The position numbers and the translations under genes are program-made. This document shows, in pieces, positions 15,675 to 25,084 of a stretch of 64,000 nt of DNA (the first letter of the stretch is position 1; the number at the start of each line of letters is the position of its first letter). Origin of the DNA: Chloracidobacterium sp. (GTDB lineage Bacteria; Acidobacteriota; Blastocatellia; Pyrinomonadales; Pyrinomonadaceae); NCBI GenBank assembly GCA_016720705.1, contig JADKKB010000007.1, positions 1,364,001 through 1,428,000 of the forward strand. Reading direction: 5' to 3'. The notes under the pieces are model-generated. The model saw only the letters and a program-made list of their open reading frames with translations, made no database searches and was not told the DNA's origin.

Positions 15675-16019
15675 TTATTTTCGCTTAATCAGCAGACCGA
15701 GGATCACGCCGACTGCGGCGGCGATCAGAATGGTTTGGCCGGGTTTCTGGCGGGCAAACTCTTTGGCGTCCTCGACGAACTCTTTCGGGTCCTTGTTCTG
15801 CAATTCCTTAAATTTATCGCCTGCCTTGGCAAACTTGTCCTCGGCAAAATCTCTTGCCTTGACGGCGGCGTCCTGGATCTTCTGGCCGTATTCTTGTGCC
15901 TGCATCTTGATATCTCCTAAAAATTCGTCATCCGTCACCTTTTCGCCCGTGTTGAGCGGTACCAGGCTCTGTTCCAATTCCTTTTCTGCTTTTTTAACTT
16001 CGGCTTCAAATTCAGACAT
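15675..16019 (-). CDS. DUF883/ElaB-like membrane-anchored stress protein
   Basis: 114 residues. A long amphipathic helical region (residues about 5-88) is followed by EFARQKPGQTILIAAAVG, a C-terminal transmembrane helix and a basic end LLIKRK. This is the layout of ElaB/YqjD-type proteins that anchor to the inner membrane through the C-terminus and are made in stress or stationary phase. The ATG at 16019 is chosen; the TTG at 16037 lies on the GGAGG ribosome site. Confidence 0.75.
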   Translation of the reverse strand: MSEFEAEVKKAEKELEQSLVPLNTGEKVTDDEFLGDIKMQAQEYGQKIQDAAVKARDFAEDKFAKAGDKFKELQNKDPKEFVEDAKEFARQKPGQTILIAAAVGVILGLLIKRK

Positions 16020-16195
16020 TTTCGATCCTACCTCCAAAATAGCTTTATTAATATAACGCCCTGCGACACTCGTTTATGGTCGTTTGTCACAGCTTGCGAC
16101 GATTCAGATGAACTCATCTGCTCATAAGTTGTAACGATTTTTTTCGTCCGTTTGTTCCGAATTTCGCCATCATACGGCTTTTATCAGAAAAAGAA

Positions 16196-16253
16196 TTGAC
16201 AAGCCTGAATCCAAAATGTAAATCTATTCGAAAAGTAAGTAAGCACTTACTTA
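16196..16253 (+). promoter_or_regulatory. Promoter and TetR-type operator of the efflux operon
   Basis: TTGACA at 16196-16201, then a partial -10 TAAATC at 16219-16224. TAAGTAAG-CA-CTTACTTA (16236-16253) is a perfect 8-bp inverted repeat just downstream, the usual place for an autorepressor of the TetR family. It sits directly before the TetR gene. Confidence 0.75.
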
Positions 16254-16274
16254 GTATCTTAAAGGGACAGTTTT

Positions 16275-16937
16275 TTGATCAAAGACCTATTCACGTGTAA
16301 TCACGCCGGCCGGATGACCGGCGACGCCCGTCGGGAGCAGATATTGCAGACGGCGGTCTCCCTCTTTGCCCAAAAGGGCTTTAAGGGCACGACGACCAAG
16401 GAGATCGCGACTGCTGCCGGTGTCTCGGAGGCGATGGTCTTTCGCCACTTTGCGTCAAAAGACGAGCTTTATGCCGCGATCCTGGACACAAAGGGTTGTC
16501 AGGACGGCGTCCATCGCTTCCCCTGGGAGGAGAATGAGGTTTTGCGTAAGGCGATCGAGGACAAGGACGACTTTGCCGTCTTTTACAATATCGCCTTTGA
16601 CGCTCTTAACAAGCACGAAGCCGATATCGGCTTTATGCGTCTGCTATTTTATTCGGCACTTGAGGAACACAAGTTAGCCGAAATGTTTTTCAGCGGATAT
16701 ATTTCGAAGATCTATGGGTTTATCGGCGGATATGTGGCCGAACGCCAGGCCGACGGCGCATTTCGCGACCTCGATCCGCGAATGGCGGTGAGGAGTTTTC
16801 TGGGGATGCTGATCCACCATTCGCTTAACAATCTGCTCTGGGATAAAAACCGTATGATCATCGACATTACAAATCAGGAAGCGGCAACGAGCTTTGCCGA
16901 AATATTATTGAACGGGGTCAGAAAAGTCGATGCGTGA
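16275..16937 (+). CDS. TetR/AcrR-family repressor of the RND operon
   Basis: 220 residues. The N-terminal helix-turn-helix (REQILQTAVSLFAQKGFKG, then TKEIATAAGVSEAMVFRHF) is classic TetR; the ligand domain follows. TetR proteins release DNA on binding a toxic compound. The TTG at 16275 has AAGGG 8 bases upstream and is used here; ATG at 16314 would remove 13 residues and still leave the full DNA-binding domain. The coding sequence overlaps or abuts the membrane fusion protein, and the inverted repeat upstream is the likely operator. Confidence 0.88.
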   Translation: MIKDLFTCNHAGRMTGDARREQILQTAVSLFAQKGFKGTTTKEIATAAGVSEAMVFRHFASKDELYAAILDTKGCQDGVHRFPWEENEVLRKAIEDKDDFAVFYNIAFDALNKHEADIGFMRLLFYSALEEHKLAEMFFSGYISKIYGFIGGYVAERQADGAFRDLDPRMAVRSFLGMLIHHSLNNLLWDKNRMIIDITNQEAATSFAEILLNGVRKVDA

Positions 16938-16956
16938 TGCGCATCGATCGTATCAA

Positions 16957-18261
16957 ATGATGAGAAGTCAAAAATACCTATTATTGTTCGGGCTCGTATC
17001 GGTTACTGCTGCATTGACGCTGAGCGGATGCGGATCAAAGGCCGCCAATACGAACTCCAACGCAAGCGCGCAACCCACGGTCGTTGACGTTACGACAACG
17101 CAAGCAACAGTTAAGCCGATCCCGACCTATTTCGAAGCTACCGGCAACCTGGCCGGCGATGCCTCGACCGATGTCGCACCGTCGGTCGGCGGTAAGATCA
17201 CCGAGGTCAATTTTGACGTCGGCAGCTATGTCGAAAAGGGCAGCGTACTGGTCCGCCTGGATGACCGCGATGCCCGCCTCCGCCTCGAACAGGCTCAGGC
17301 TCAGGCCGAGCAGCAACGAAAGGCTGTCGATCAAGCAGTTGCCGCTCTTCGCCAGGCCCAAATACGGCTTAATGTTAAGGACGGCGAAGTTTTTAACATC
17401 GAGACCTTCTCGCAGGTAAAATCGACCAACGCCAATCTCATACTTGCCGAAAAGGAACTCGTACGGGCTCAGCGTTTGTTCGATACCGGCGACGTTTCGC
17501 GTTCGGTACTCGACCAACGCCGCGCGGCGCGTGACGCGATCCTCGGCCAACTCGACGAAGCGCGTTCAAACGCCGCGGTTGCAGTCAAGGCGATCAACTC
17601 TGCCGAGGCCACCGTCGCAACGGCAAGATCGGGAGTCGCTACGGCCCAGACACAGGTCGATCAGGCCCGCAAGGCACTCACCGACACTGCCATCTATGCA
17701 CCGATCAGCGGTTACATCGCCGAGCGTGTGGCCGATCCGGGTGAGTTTATTTCGCCTAATACGCCAAATTCTAAGGTTGCGACGATCGTCCGAACATCGA
17801 CGCTGAGACTGAAGATCGACGTGCCCGAGGCATCGATCGGCAAGGTCGCCATCGGCCAGGGCATCTCGCTCCAGACGAGCGCGTATCCGGACCGCAGCTT
17901 TGCCGGAACGGTTGTCAGAATGTTGCCCAATATCAATGCGACGGCCCGCACGCTCATCGTCGAAGCCGAGGTCGCGAACGGCGATGGATTGCTCAAGCCT
18001 GGACAGTTTGCCACCGTCCGGATCACGCAGTCCAAACCGGAAAATGCCGTTATGATACCTGCCTCGGCCGTGCGTACCGAGGGCGAGACCAATAGGGTAT
18101 TTGTTATTAAGGACGGCGTCGCGCACGAGCATATCGTGCAGACCGGATTGCTCGAAAACGGTCTGATCCAGATCAAGACCGGTATCGCCGAGGGCGAAAT
18201 TGTCGCCAACAGCAACATCAACACGCTCTATGACGGCGTCGCTGTAAGGCAGGCTAATTAG
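16957..18261 (+). CDS. RND efflux periplasmic adaptor (membrane fusion protein), lipoprotein
   Basis: About 434 residues. A lipoprotein signal ends in the lipobox LTLSGC, then an Asn/Ser-rich linker. Family features: biotinyl-lipoyl half VGGKITEVNFDVGSYVEKG, a long alpha-helical hairpin rich in Ala/Gln, the second half YAPISGYIAERV, and a C-terminal beta-barrel domain. It links the pump to TolC. ATG 16957 is chosen; an in-frame ATG at 16930 overlaps the TetR stop and is possible. Confidence 0.9.
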   Translation: MMRSQKYLLLFGLVSVTAALTLSGCGSKAANTNSNASAQPTVVDVTTTQATVKPIPTYFEATGNLAGDASTDVAPSVGGKITEVNFDVGSYVEKGSVLVRLDDRDARLRLEQAQAQAEQQRKAVDQAVAALRQAQIRLNVKDGEVFNIETFSQVKSTNANLILAEKELVRAQRLFDTGDVSRSVLDQRRAARDAILGQLDEARSNAAVAVKAINSAEATVATARSGVATAQTQVDQARKALTDTAIYAPISGYIAERVADPGEFISPNTPNSKVATIVRTSTLRLKIDVPEASIGKVAIGQGISLQTSAYPDRSFAGTVVRMLPNINATARTLIVEAEVANGDGLLKPGQFATVRITQSKPENAVMIPASAVRTEGETNRVFVIKDGVAHEHIVQTGLLENGLIQIKTGIAEGEIVANSNINTLYDGVAVRQAN

Positions 18262-18285
18262 TTGTTTCACGAGGGGTAAAGCAGT

Positions 18286-21200
18286 ATGCAGTGGCTGGCT
18301 GAGATTTGTGTAAAACGCCCGGTATTCGCGACGATGCTTATATTGTCGCTGGTCGTCGTCGGGGCATTCTCGTTCTTTAGTTTAGGCGTCGATCTGTATC
18401 CAAAGATCGATTTCCCGACCATCACGATCACGGTGGTCAATCCCGGCGCGTCGCCGCAGGAGATCGAAACCGAGATCACCGAAAAGGTCGAGGAGGCCGT
18501 CAATACCATCAGCGGTATCGACGAACTGCGCTCGACCTCGGTCGAGGGACTCTCGCAGGTGTTTGTTCAGTTCATACTCGAAAAGGACGTCAACGTGGCG
18601 GCCCAAGAGGTCGAAAACCGCGTCCAGACCGTGATCCCCAATTTGCCGGAAACCGCCAAGCAACCGGCGGTCCAAAAGCTCGACACTGATGCGGCGCCCG
18701 TTCTGCGTATTTCGGTTTCAGCTCCAAAATCGCTTCGCGAAGTGACGGAAGTGGCCCGAAAGCAGATCAAGGAACGCATCGAGTCGGTCAACGGCGTCGG
18801 CCAGATAACCATCATCGGCGGCCGCGAACGCCAGATCAATGTCTGGCTCGACCCCGACAAGATGCGTTCCTACACCGTCACTCCCGCCGAGGTCTCAGGC
18901 GCCCTCAGGATCCAAAACATCGAGTTTCCGAGCGGTCGCCTAGACGAAGGCCAGAAGGAAACCAGCGTCCGCACCGTCGGCAAGATCAAGACACCTGAGG
19001 AGTTTAATGAGGTCGTCGTCGCGACCCGCGGTAATTATCAGGTCAAGGTCAAGGACCTCGGCTATGTCGAGGACGGCGCCGAAGAAACGCGTTCCGAGGC
19101 TCGCCTTAACGGCGTCCCGGCGGTGACTCTGATCGTCTCGAAACAATCCGGGCAAAACACCGTCGCGGTGTCGCGCGAGATCAAGTCTCGCCTCGCCGAG
19201 ATCGAAAAGACTCTGCCCGCCGGATTTCAACTGCGTGTGATCGGTGACAACTCGGTCTTCATCGAAAACTCGCTACACGCGATCGAAGAGCATCTCGTCG
19301 TTGGTTCGATCCTCGCGGCCATCGTTGTATTCCTTTTCCTTTGGAGTTTTAGATCAACGCTCATTGCCGGCCTCGCGATCCCGACTTCGATCATCGCCAC
19401 TTTCGCTCTGGTGTATGGGATGGGCTATACGCTCAATTCCATAACGATGCTGTCGCTCACTCTAATGGTCGGTATCGTCATCGACGATGCGATCGTCGTG
19501 CTCGAAAATATCTATCGCTTCGTCGAGGAAAAAGGGATGAACCCATTTCAGGCGGCCATCGAAGGCACGCGTGAGATCGGTATGGCGGTCTTGGCGACGA
19601 CACTCTCGCTAATGGCGGTATTTGTCCCGATCGGGTTTATGCAGGGCATCGTCGGGCGATTTATGTCGAGCTTTGGCCTGACCGCATCGTTTGCGGTGCT
19701 GGTGTCCTTGATCGTTTCTTTTACGCTCACGCCGATGCTCGCGGCACGCCTGATCAAGCGTAAGGCCGAGGAACCGGCGAAAGAGCAGGACGAGATCAGC
19801 GGTGACGGTATGCTCACGCCGAAAGCGGCGTCGGACAGTCATTATACCGGTTGGTTTCGCGTCGTGGACAAAGTTTACACGTCGATGCTCAGATTCTCGA
19901 TGGGGCATCGTTGGGCTATCGTCGTCCTCTGTATTTTGGTTTTTCTCAGCATCGTTCCGCTATTTATGTTCGTCGGTAAAAACTTTTTGCCGGTCGACGA
20001 TCAATCACAGTTTGAGGTTACCGTCCGGGCACCTGAAGGGTCGAGCATCGGAGCGACGTCCCAGATCTTTGAGCGAATTGCCGCGGAGATCCGCAAGATG
20101 CCCGGCGTGACCGACACACTCGCCACGGTAGGCGGCGGCCAACAGCAGGTCGTTAATGCCGGCTCGATCTACGTTAAACTCACGGATATCAAGGAGCGTG
20201 CGAAGTCGCAGGAAGAGTTAATGGGCGATGCCCGCGAATTGCTAAAACAATTTCCCGGCGAGCTTCGCACAGGCGTCCAACCCGTACAGGCATTTTCCGG
20301 CGGCGGTTTCCGCAGTGCCAATGTCCAGTTTCTGATCGCCGGACCTGACCTCAAAAAGCTCGAGGAGTATTCGCAGAAGATCCAAGAAAAGATCAAGTCG
20401 ATCCCGGACGCAGTGGACGTTGACTCGACGCTGGTCAGCGGCAAACCCGAACTTCAGCTTGAGATCGATCGTGACACGGCGGCCGACCTCGGCGTACGCG
20501 TCGGCGACATTTCGCAGGCACTCAATACCCTCGTCGCCGGCCAGGAGGCGACTACTTTCAACGCCGGAAACGACCAATACGAGGTGCGTGTGCGTGCTAT
20601 CAACCCGTTTCGAACCAGCGTTGAGGGACTGCGGCGAATGATCGTGCCGTCATCCAAGGTCGGCGTGGTGACACTTGACCGCGTCGTCAAGACCTCCACG
20701 GGCACCGGTCCGAGCTCCGTCGACCGAACCAATCGACAGCGTCAGGTCACGCTTTTGGCAAATACTCGGCCCGGCGGTTCAGCGGCGAGCATCACTGCGG
20801 GGATCGACAGTTTCGTCAAGGAGATGAATCTGCCATCGACCTACCGCACAGGCTACGTCGGCCAGTCAAAGGAAATGGGTAAGGCCGGTTTCTACTTCCT
20901 GCTTGCTTTTGCCCTGTCATTCATCTTTATGTACATCGTTTTGGCGGCGCAGTTCGAGTCGTTCATCCATCCGGTGACGATCCTTCTGACGCTGCCGCTG
21001 TCGATACCATTCGGTATTTTCAGCCTTTTGGTGGTCGGGCAAACGGTGAATATCTTCTCGGGACTCGGCCTTTTGCTCCTATTCGGCGTCGTTAAGAAAA
21101 ACGCAATTCTGCAGATCGACCATACAAATACGCTGCGTTCGCACGGAATGGGTCGTTACGATGCCATCATTCAGGCCAATCGTGATCGCTTGCGGCCGAT

Positions 21201-21480
21201 CCTTATGACGACCATCGCATTGGTCGCCGGTATGATCCCGCTGGTCATTTCGACCGGCGCAGGTTCGGGTACAAACCGCTCGATCGGCGTTTTGGTGGTC
21301 GGCGGCCAGAGCCTCTGTTTGCTTTTGACGCTGCTGGCTGTCCCGGTCTTCTATTCGATCTTTGACGATCTGGCCGAAATGAAGATCTTCAAATCTGTTA
21401 ATGGCTTTGCTACGCGGATGTTCGGCGGAGCCAAACGAAAATTATCAACTGCGACCAGTTCGCTTTTCGCGAAGCAGTAA
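18286..21480 (+). CDS. RND multidrug efflux permease (AcrB/MexF type)
   Basis: 1064 residues, full length. It starts MQWLAEICVKRPVFATMLIL; the N-terminal helix motif, two large periplasmic loops and 12 transmembrane helices are in the expected order. TM4 carries the proton-relay aspartates in GIVIDDAIVVLENI, and the C-terminal half has the relay lysine in GVVKKNAILQIDHTN. Exports lipophilic compounds driven by the proton gradient. GAGGGG lies before the start. Middle gene of the TetR-adaptor-pump-TolC operon. Confidence 0.94.
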   Translation: MQWLAEICVKRPVFATMLILSLVVVGAFSFFSLGVDLYPKIDFPTITITVVNPGASPQEIETEITEKVEEAVNTISGIDELRSTSVEGLSQVFVQFILEKDVNVAAQEVENRVQTVIPNLPETAKQPAVQKLDTDAAPVLRISVSAPKSLREVTEVARKQIKERIESVNGVGQITIIGGRERQINVWLDPDKMRSYTVTPAEVSGALRIQNIEFPSGRLDEGQKETSVRTVGKIKTPEEFNEVVVATRGNYQVKVKDLGYVEDGAEETRSEARLNGVPAVTLIVSKQSGQNTVAVSREIKSRLAEIEKTLPAGFQLRVIGDNSVFIENSLHAIEEHLVVGSILAAIVVFLFLWSFRSTLIAGLAIPTSIIATFALVYGMGYTLNSITMLSLTLMVGIVIDDAIVVLENIYRFVEEKGMNPFQAAIEGTREIGMAVLATTLSLMAVFVPIGFMQGIVGRFMSSFGLTASFAVLVSLIVSFTLTPMLAARLIKRKAEEPAKEQDEISGDGMLTPKAASDSHYTGWFRVVDKVYTSMLRFSMGHRWAIVVLCILVFLSIVPLFMFVGKNFLPVDDQSQFEVTVRAPEGSSIGATSQIFERIAAEIRKMPGVTDTLATVGGGQQQVVNAGSIYVKLTDIKERAKSQEELMGDARELLKQFPGELRTGVQPVQAFSGGGFRSANVQFLIAGPDLKKLEEYSQKIQEKIKSIPDAVDVDSTLVSGKPELQLEIDRDTAADLGVRVGDISQALNTLVAGQEATTFNAGNDQYEVRVRAINPFRTSVEGLRRMIVPSSKVGVVTLDRVVKTSTGTGPSSVDRTNRQRQVTLLANTRPGGSAASITAGIDSFVKEMNLPSTYRTGYVGQSKEMGKAGFYFLLAFALSFIFMYIVLAAQFESFIHPVTILLTLPLSIPFGIFSLLVVGQTVNIFSGLGLLLLFGVVKKNAILQIDHTNTLRSHGMGRYDAIIQANRDRLRPILMTTIALVAGMIPLVISTGAGSGTNRSIGVLVVGGQSLCLLLTLLAVPVFYSIFDDLAEMKIFKSVNGFATRMFGGAKRKLSTATSSLFAKQ

Positions 21481-21484
21481 ATAT

Positions 21485-23206
21485 ATGAAACGGCACCTTT
21501 ATATCATTTGGTTGGTAATGCTGTTAGCGTTCGGCACGGCCGCACGCGCGCAGCAGCCCACACCGACACCGACGCCGTCCGACACGCAGACTGTCGCACC
21601 GGAAAACCTGCAGGGCGTTCCTGCGATCGCACCTAACTACCGCTCGGACGACCGCAGCTTGCCCGATCTCGGCCGCGTCGGCGTCGATATGACACGGCAA
21701 AAATCGCTTACGCTGCGCGAGACCATCGAGCTTGCACTCAGCAATAACCGCGATATCGAGGTTTCGCGCAAGACGGCGCGAATGGCCGAGTTTGACCTGC
21801 AATCGACCCGAGGCTTTTTTCAACCGCGGCTGTCGGGACAGACCTATTACGACCACACGACGACGCCGAACGTCAGCATTTTCAGCAACAATCAAAAGGC
21901 GACTCAGGGCACGCTGCTCGGCAATGCCGCCCTGCAGGCTTTTGCTCCGCAGTACGGCACGATATTCACGGGTGCGTTCAATAATACGCGGGTGACGACC
22001 GACAATCCGATCTCGATCCTCAGTCCGCAATACAATTCGACGCTCTCGTTCGCCGTCACGCAACCGCTATTTCGCGGCCGCAAGATCGACGCCGCACGGC
22101 GGACCATCGAGATATTTAAGAAAAATCTGTCGCTCACCGACACGCAGTTTCGCCAGCGTTCGATCGAGATCGTCGCCGGTGCCGAAAAGGCGTATTGGGA
22201 TCTCGCCTTTGCTCTGCGCAATCTGCAGGTCCAGCGTGACAGCGTCCGGGACGCCAAGTCACAGCTCGAACATAGTCGTCGTCTGGCCGAAGAGGGCCAG
22301 CTTGCACCGATCGACGTGGTCGCCTCAGAAACGCAGGTCGCCAATTTCGAACAAGCGGTCTATGACGCTCTGAATGTCGTCAATCTGACTGAGAATGCTC
22401 TCAAAAATCTCATTTCGGCTAACCGCAGCGACGTCATCTGGTCCGAGGCTCTGACGCCGGTCGATCCGGTCGAGCTCGACACTCCGCGCACCACATTGAC
22501 CGAGGCAATGGATGCGGCGCTCAGCAATCGGCCTGAGCTTGAGCTCAATCGGGCCCAACGCGACATCAACGCGATCGATCAAAGGCTCTATCGCGATCAG
22601 CAAAAGCCGCAGATCGACTTTATCGCCAGCTACTCGTCCTCGGGTGTCGGCGGCACGCAAAATCCGGATTTCAGCCCGTCCTTTCCGACGCCCTGCACCA
22701 CGGCGCCGACATCGCCTGCGTGTGCGCAGCAGCAGGCCAATCTGGCACTCTTGACCGGCAATCCACTCAGCGGCATTTTCGCCAATCGCTACCCGACGTT
22801 TCGCTTCGGCGTACAGTTCAATCTGCCGCTCTTTGGCGACAAAACGGCCGGGGCGTTGCTCGGCAAATCCAAGGTCGAAGCCGAGCGGATCGACACGCAG
22901 CGTGAGCAGATCGAGCAAGGCGTCCAGGTCGAAGTACGAAATGCTCTGCAAGCGATCCGCACGAACGAGGCTCGGCTCAGGGCCGCCGCGGTCGCCCGCG
23001 ATAATTCGGCCAAGCAATACGATTCGGAACAGCGGAAGCTCGACGCCGGCCAGTCCGACATCTATAAGGTGCTCGAACGCCAGACCGCTCTCGCCGTCGC
23101 CCGCAGCAACGAACTCCGTGCCCGCACCGAGCTTAACAAGGCGATCGCCGAGCTCGAACGCGCGACCGGCAACTCGCTCAAGGCCAAGAATATCGAGCCG
23201 AAATAA
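21485..23206 (+). CDS. TolC-family outer-membrane efflux protein
   Basis: 573 residues from the ATG at 21485, 4 bases after the pump stop. Signal peptide MKRHLYIIWLVMLLAFGTAA, then a Pro/Thr-rich linker (PTPTPTPSD). Two tandem OEP halves follow, each starting with a helix such as TLRETIELALSNNRDIEV and TLTEAMDAALSNRPELELN, with long coiled-coil segments and beta parts (PLFRGRKIDA). It forms the outer-membrane channel for the RND pump. A cysteine-containing insertion (SFPTPCTTAPTSPACAQQQ) sits in the second half. Confidence 0.93.
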   Translation: MKRHLYIIWLVMLLAFGTAARAQQPTPTPTPSDTQTVAPENLQGVPAIAPNYRSDDRSLPDLGRVGVDMTRQKSLTLRETIELALSNNRDIEVSRKTARMAEFDLQSTRGFFQPRLSGQTYYDHTTTPNVSIFSNNQKATQGTLLGNAALQAFAPQYGTIFTGAFNNTRVTTDNPISILSPQYNSTLSFAVTQPLFRGRKIDAARRTIEIFKKNLSLTDTQFRQRSIEIVAGAEKAYWDLAFALRNLQVQRDSVRDAKSQLEHSRRLAEEGQLAPIDVVASETQVANFEQAVYDALNVVNLTENALKNLISANRSDVIWSEALTPVDPVELDTPRTTLTEAMDAALSNRPELELNRAQRDINAIDQRLYRDQQKPQIDFIASYSSSGVGGTQNPDFSPSFPTPCTTAPTSPACAQQQANLALLTGNPLSGIFANRYPTFRFGVQFNLPLFGDKTAGALLGKSKVEAERIDTQREQIEQGVQVEVRNALQAIRTNEARLRAAAVARDNSAKQYDSEQRKLDAGQSDIYKVLERQTALAVARSNELRARTELNKAIAELERATGNSLKAKNIEPK

Positions 23207-23210
23207 CACG

Positions 23211-24194
23211 ATGAAGGCCGTCTATATCAATGATCCGTCGCCGAATGCCGCTGTCTCGCTGTGCGAGGTTGACGAGCCCGCATCGCCCTTGGCGTCGCAA
23301 GTTTTGGTGCGTGTGCGTGCCGCCGGGCTCAACCGAGCGGACCTTATGCAGGTAAAGGGACTTTATCCGCCGCCGCCCGGAGTTTCGCCAAATATTCCGG
23401 GTCTTGAGTTCGCGGGTGAGGTTACCGAGGTTGGTAGCGACGTCACACAATGGAGCGGCGGCGAACGTGTTTTCGGCATCACGGCCGGCGAGGCTCAAGT
23501 CGAGTATCTCATCACCGACGCCCTTCATCTCGCACGCATTCCCGACTCTCTGACCTTTATCGAAGCCGCCGCCGTGCCCGAGGCGTTTATCACCGCACAG
23601 GACGCCGTCATCACTCAGGCCGCACTTTCGGCGGGCGAGACGCTTCTGATTCACGCGGTCGGATCGGGCGTCGGCCTCGCCGCACTCCAGATCGCCAAGG
23701 CTATCGGAGCACGCGTGATCGGCACTTCGCGAACGGCCGCCAAACTTGCAAAATGCGACGAGTTTGGCATCGACGCGGGCATTGTCACCGCCGAACCGCT
23801 CTTTGCCGACGCCGTCGCTGAGGCAAACGGCGGCAGAGGCGCCGACGTCATTCTGGACCTCGTCGGCGGTGCGTACTTTTCCGAAAATATTAAGTGTCTT
23901 GCGGCAAAAGGCCGTCTGATGCTCGTCGGCCTGACCGCTGGCCGCAAGTCGGAGATCGACCTTGGGGTGGTCTTGCAAAAGCGTTTGACGCTCACCGGCA
24001 CGGTGCTTCGCGGACGCAGTTTTGACGAAAAGGCGGCGGTGACTCGCAAGTTTGTCGATGAGATCGTGCCGCTATTAGGCTCGGGCCGACTCCGCCCGGT
24101 CATCGATCGCGTTTTCGCCGCCGCAGACGTGTCCGCCGCGTACGATCACCTCGCGTCTAACGAGAGTTTTGGAAAGGTTGTGTTGGAATTTTAG
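23211..24194 (+). CDS. NAD(P)H:quinone oxidoreductase, zinc-independent MDR family
   Basis: 327 residues from the ATG at 23211, 4 bases after tolC. The GroES-like N-domain has RVRAAGLNRADLMQVKG and the quinone oxidoreductase signature; the Rossmann loop is AVGSGVGLAALQIAKAIGAR. No zinc-binding cysteine cluster, typical of the PIG3/QOR branch, which reduces quinones or other electrophiles with NADPH. Its position at the end of the efflux operon suggests detoxification of the same compounds. Its end overlaps the next, convergent gene by 4 bases. Confidence 0.92.
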   Translation: MKAVYINDPSPNAAVSLCEVDEPASPLASQVLVRVRAAGLNRADLMQVKGLYPPPPGVSPNIPGLEFAGEVTEVGSDVTQWSGGERVFGITAGEAQVEYLITDALHLARIPDSLTFIEAAAVPEAFITAQDAVITQAALSAGETLLIHAVGSGVGLAALQIAKAIGARVIGTSRTAAKLAKCDEFGIDAGIVTAEPLFADAVAEANGGRGADVILDLVGGAYFSENIKCLAAKGRLMLVGLTAGRKSEIDLGVVLQKRLTLTGTVLRGRSFDEKAAVTRKFVDEIVPLLGSGRLRPVIDRVFAAADVSAAYDHLASNESFGKVVLEF

Positions 24195-24607
24195 CTTCGG
24201 GCGATGCGGCGGGCGGCTTCGTCCGTAATTATGCAGAGTCCGCTCGCGCCCTGCGAAGTGAGTTCGTTCATCACGAAAACGGCCTGAGCATATGTAAGCC
24301 GCGATACTTCGACACGCTCAAATGAGACGACCGCCCACATCGGACGCGCGAGCTCACTCGATATCGTCATTTCCGCAGGCTCGCATACCGCCTTTGCTGC
24401 TTCGGGTTCCGCCACGGCGGCCTCCAAAGCGACCGGCGTTGCTACGGTTTCAGGCTCGTCGTTCTGCAGTTCGCGCTCAAATCGCTCCGCCACCGCGCAC
24501 AGATCCTGCTCCAGCAGCGTCTGCATCTCAAATATTCTATCGACGGCCGCCGACTCTTGCCTTTTTCGAAGGAGTTCGACTCCCGACCGCATTTCCTGAA
24601 TTCGCAT
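24191..24607 (-). CDS. Hypothetical protein, 138 residues
   Basis: No family recognised. An N-terminal coiled-coil-like helix (about residues 1-48, Arg/Glu/Leu rich) is followed by an Ala/Glu/Pro-rich linker and a small C-terminal part containing VERVEVSRLTYAQAVFVMN-type residues and a final ITDEAARRIARS. No signal or membrane helix. Convergent with the oxidoreductase (4-base overlap). Confidence 0.6.
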   Translation of the reverse strand: MRIQEMRSGVELLRKRQESAAVDRIFEMQTLLEQDLCAVAERFERELQNDEPETVATPVALEAAVAEPEAAKAVCEPAEMTISSELARPMWAVVSFERVEVSRLTYAQAVFVMNELTSQGASGLCIITDEAARRIARS

Positions 24608-24769
24608 AAGTACTCGCGTTTCCCGTACCTTAGCACACGCCGGACGGCAAAGTAAACGATTATGTTACAAACCGGCGCAAACACTCACAGCCGATCTGAC
24701 CGCAAACGCTGCCCACATCAGCAACACCCGCAATAGCGTTCTGGCTCCGGTCACTTGTTCCCGATTTCC

Positions 24770-24995
24770 CATTCACTCTTCCCCATTCCCCATTCCCAAT
24801 TCACGATTCCCAATTCCCCATTCCCAATTCCCAATTCACGATTCCCAATTCACCATTCACGATTCCCCATTCACCATTCACAATTCACCATTCACAATTC
24901 ACCATTCACGATTCCCCATTCCCCATTCCCCATTCCCCATTCACCATTCACGATTCACGATTCACGATTCACGATTCACGATTCCCCATTCCCTC
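24770..24995. repeat. Heptanucleotide tandem array (ATTCNNN)
   Basis: About 32 contiguous 7-base units, nearly all ATTC followed by three variable bases (ATTCCCC, ATTCACG, ATTCCCA, ATTCACC, ATTCACA). The period keeps phase through the array. It occupies the gap before the RepA-like ATPase. The open reading frame through it (repeating P-I-H-S / T-I-H-N) follows from the period and is not taken as a gene. Heptanucleotide arrays of this kind are known as STRRs in cyanobacteria. Confidence 0.9.
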
Positions 24996-25084
24996 GTTTC
25001 ACTCTCGCAACACTTGACCATCTACACAACATCTGTTACATTCTAAATTACGGCCGTTTCCATAGGCTTCGGCCGCCGACTTCG

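Noticed and set aside
22325..23209. Minus-strand 294-residue frame
   Set aside because: Shadow of TolC; no motif.
24560..24590. T-loop-like GTTCGACTC suggesting a tRNA
   Set aside because: No acceptor or anticodon stem; it is inside the 24191-24607 gene.
24755..25084. Open frame through the heptamer array as an N-terminal extension of the ATPase
   Set aside because: The repeating P-I-H-S/T-I-H-N residues come from the 7-base period; the ATPase has its own ATG at 25085.
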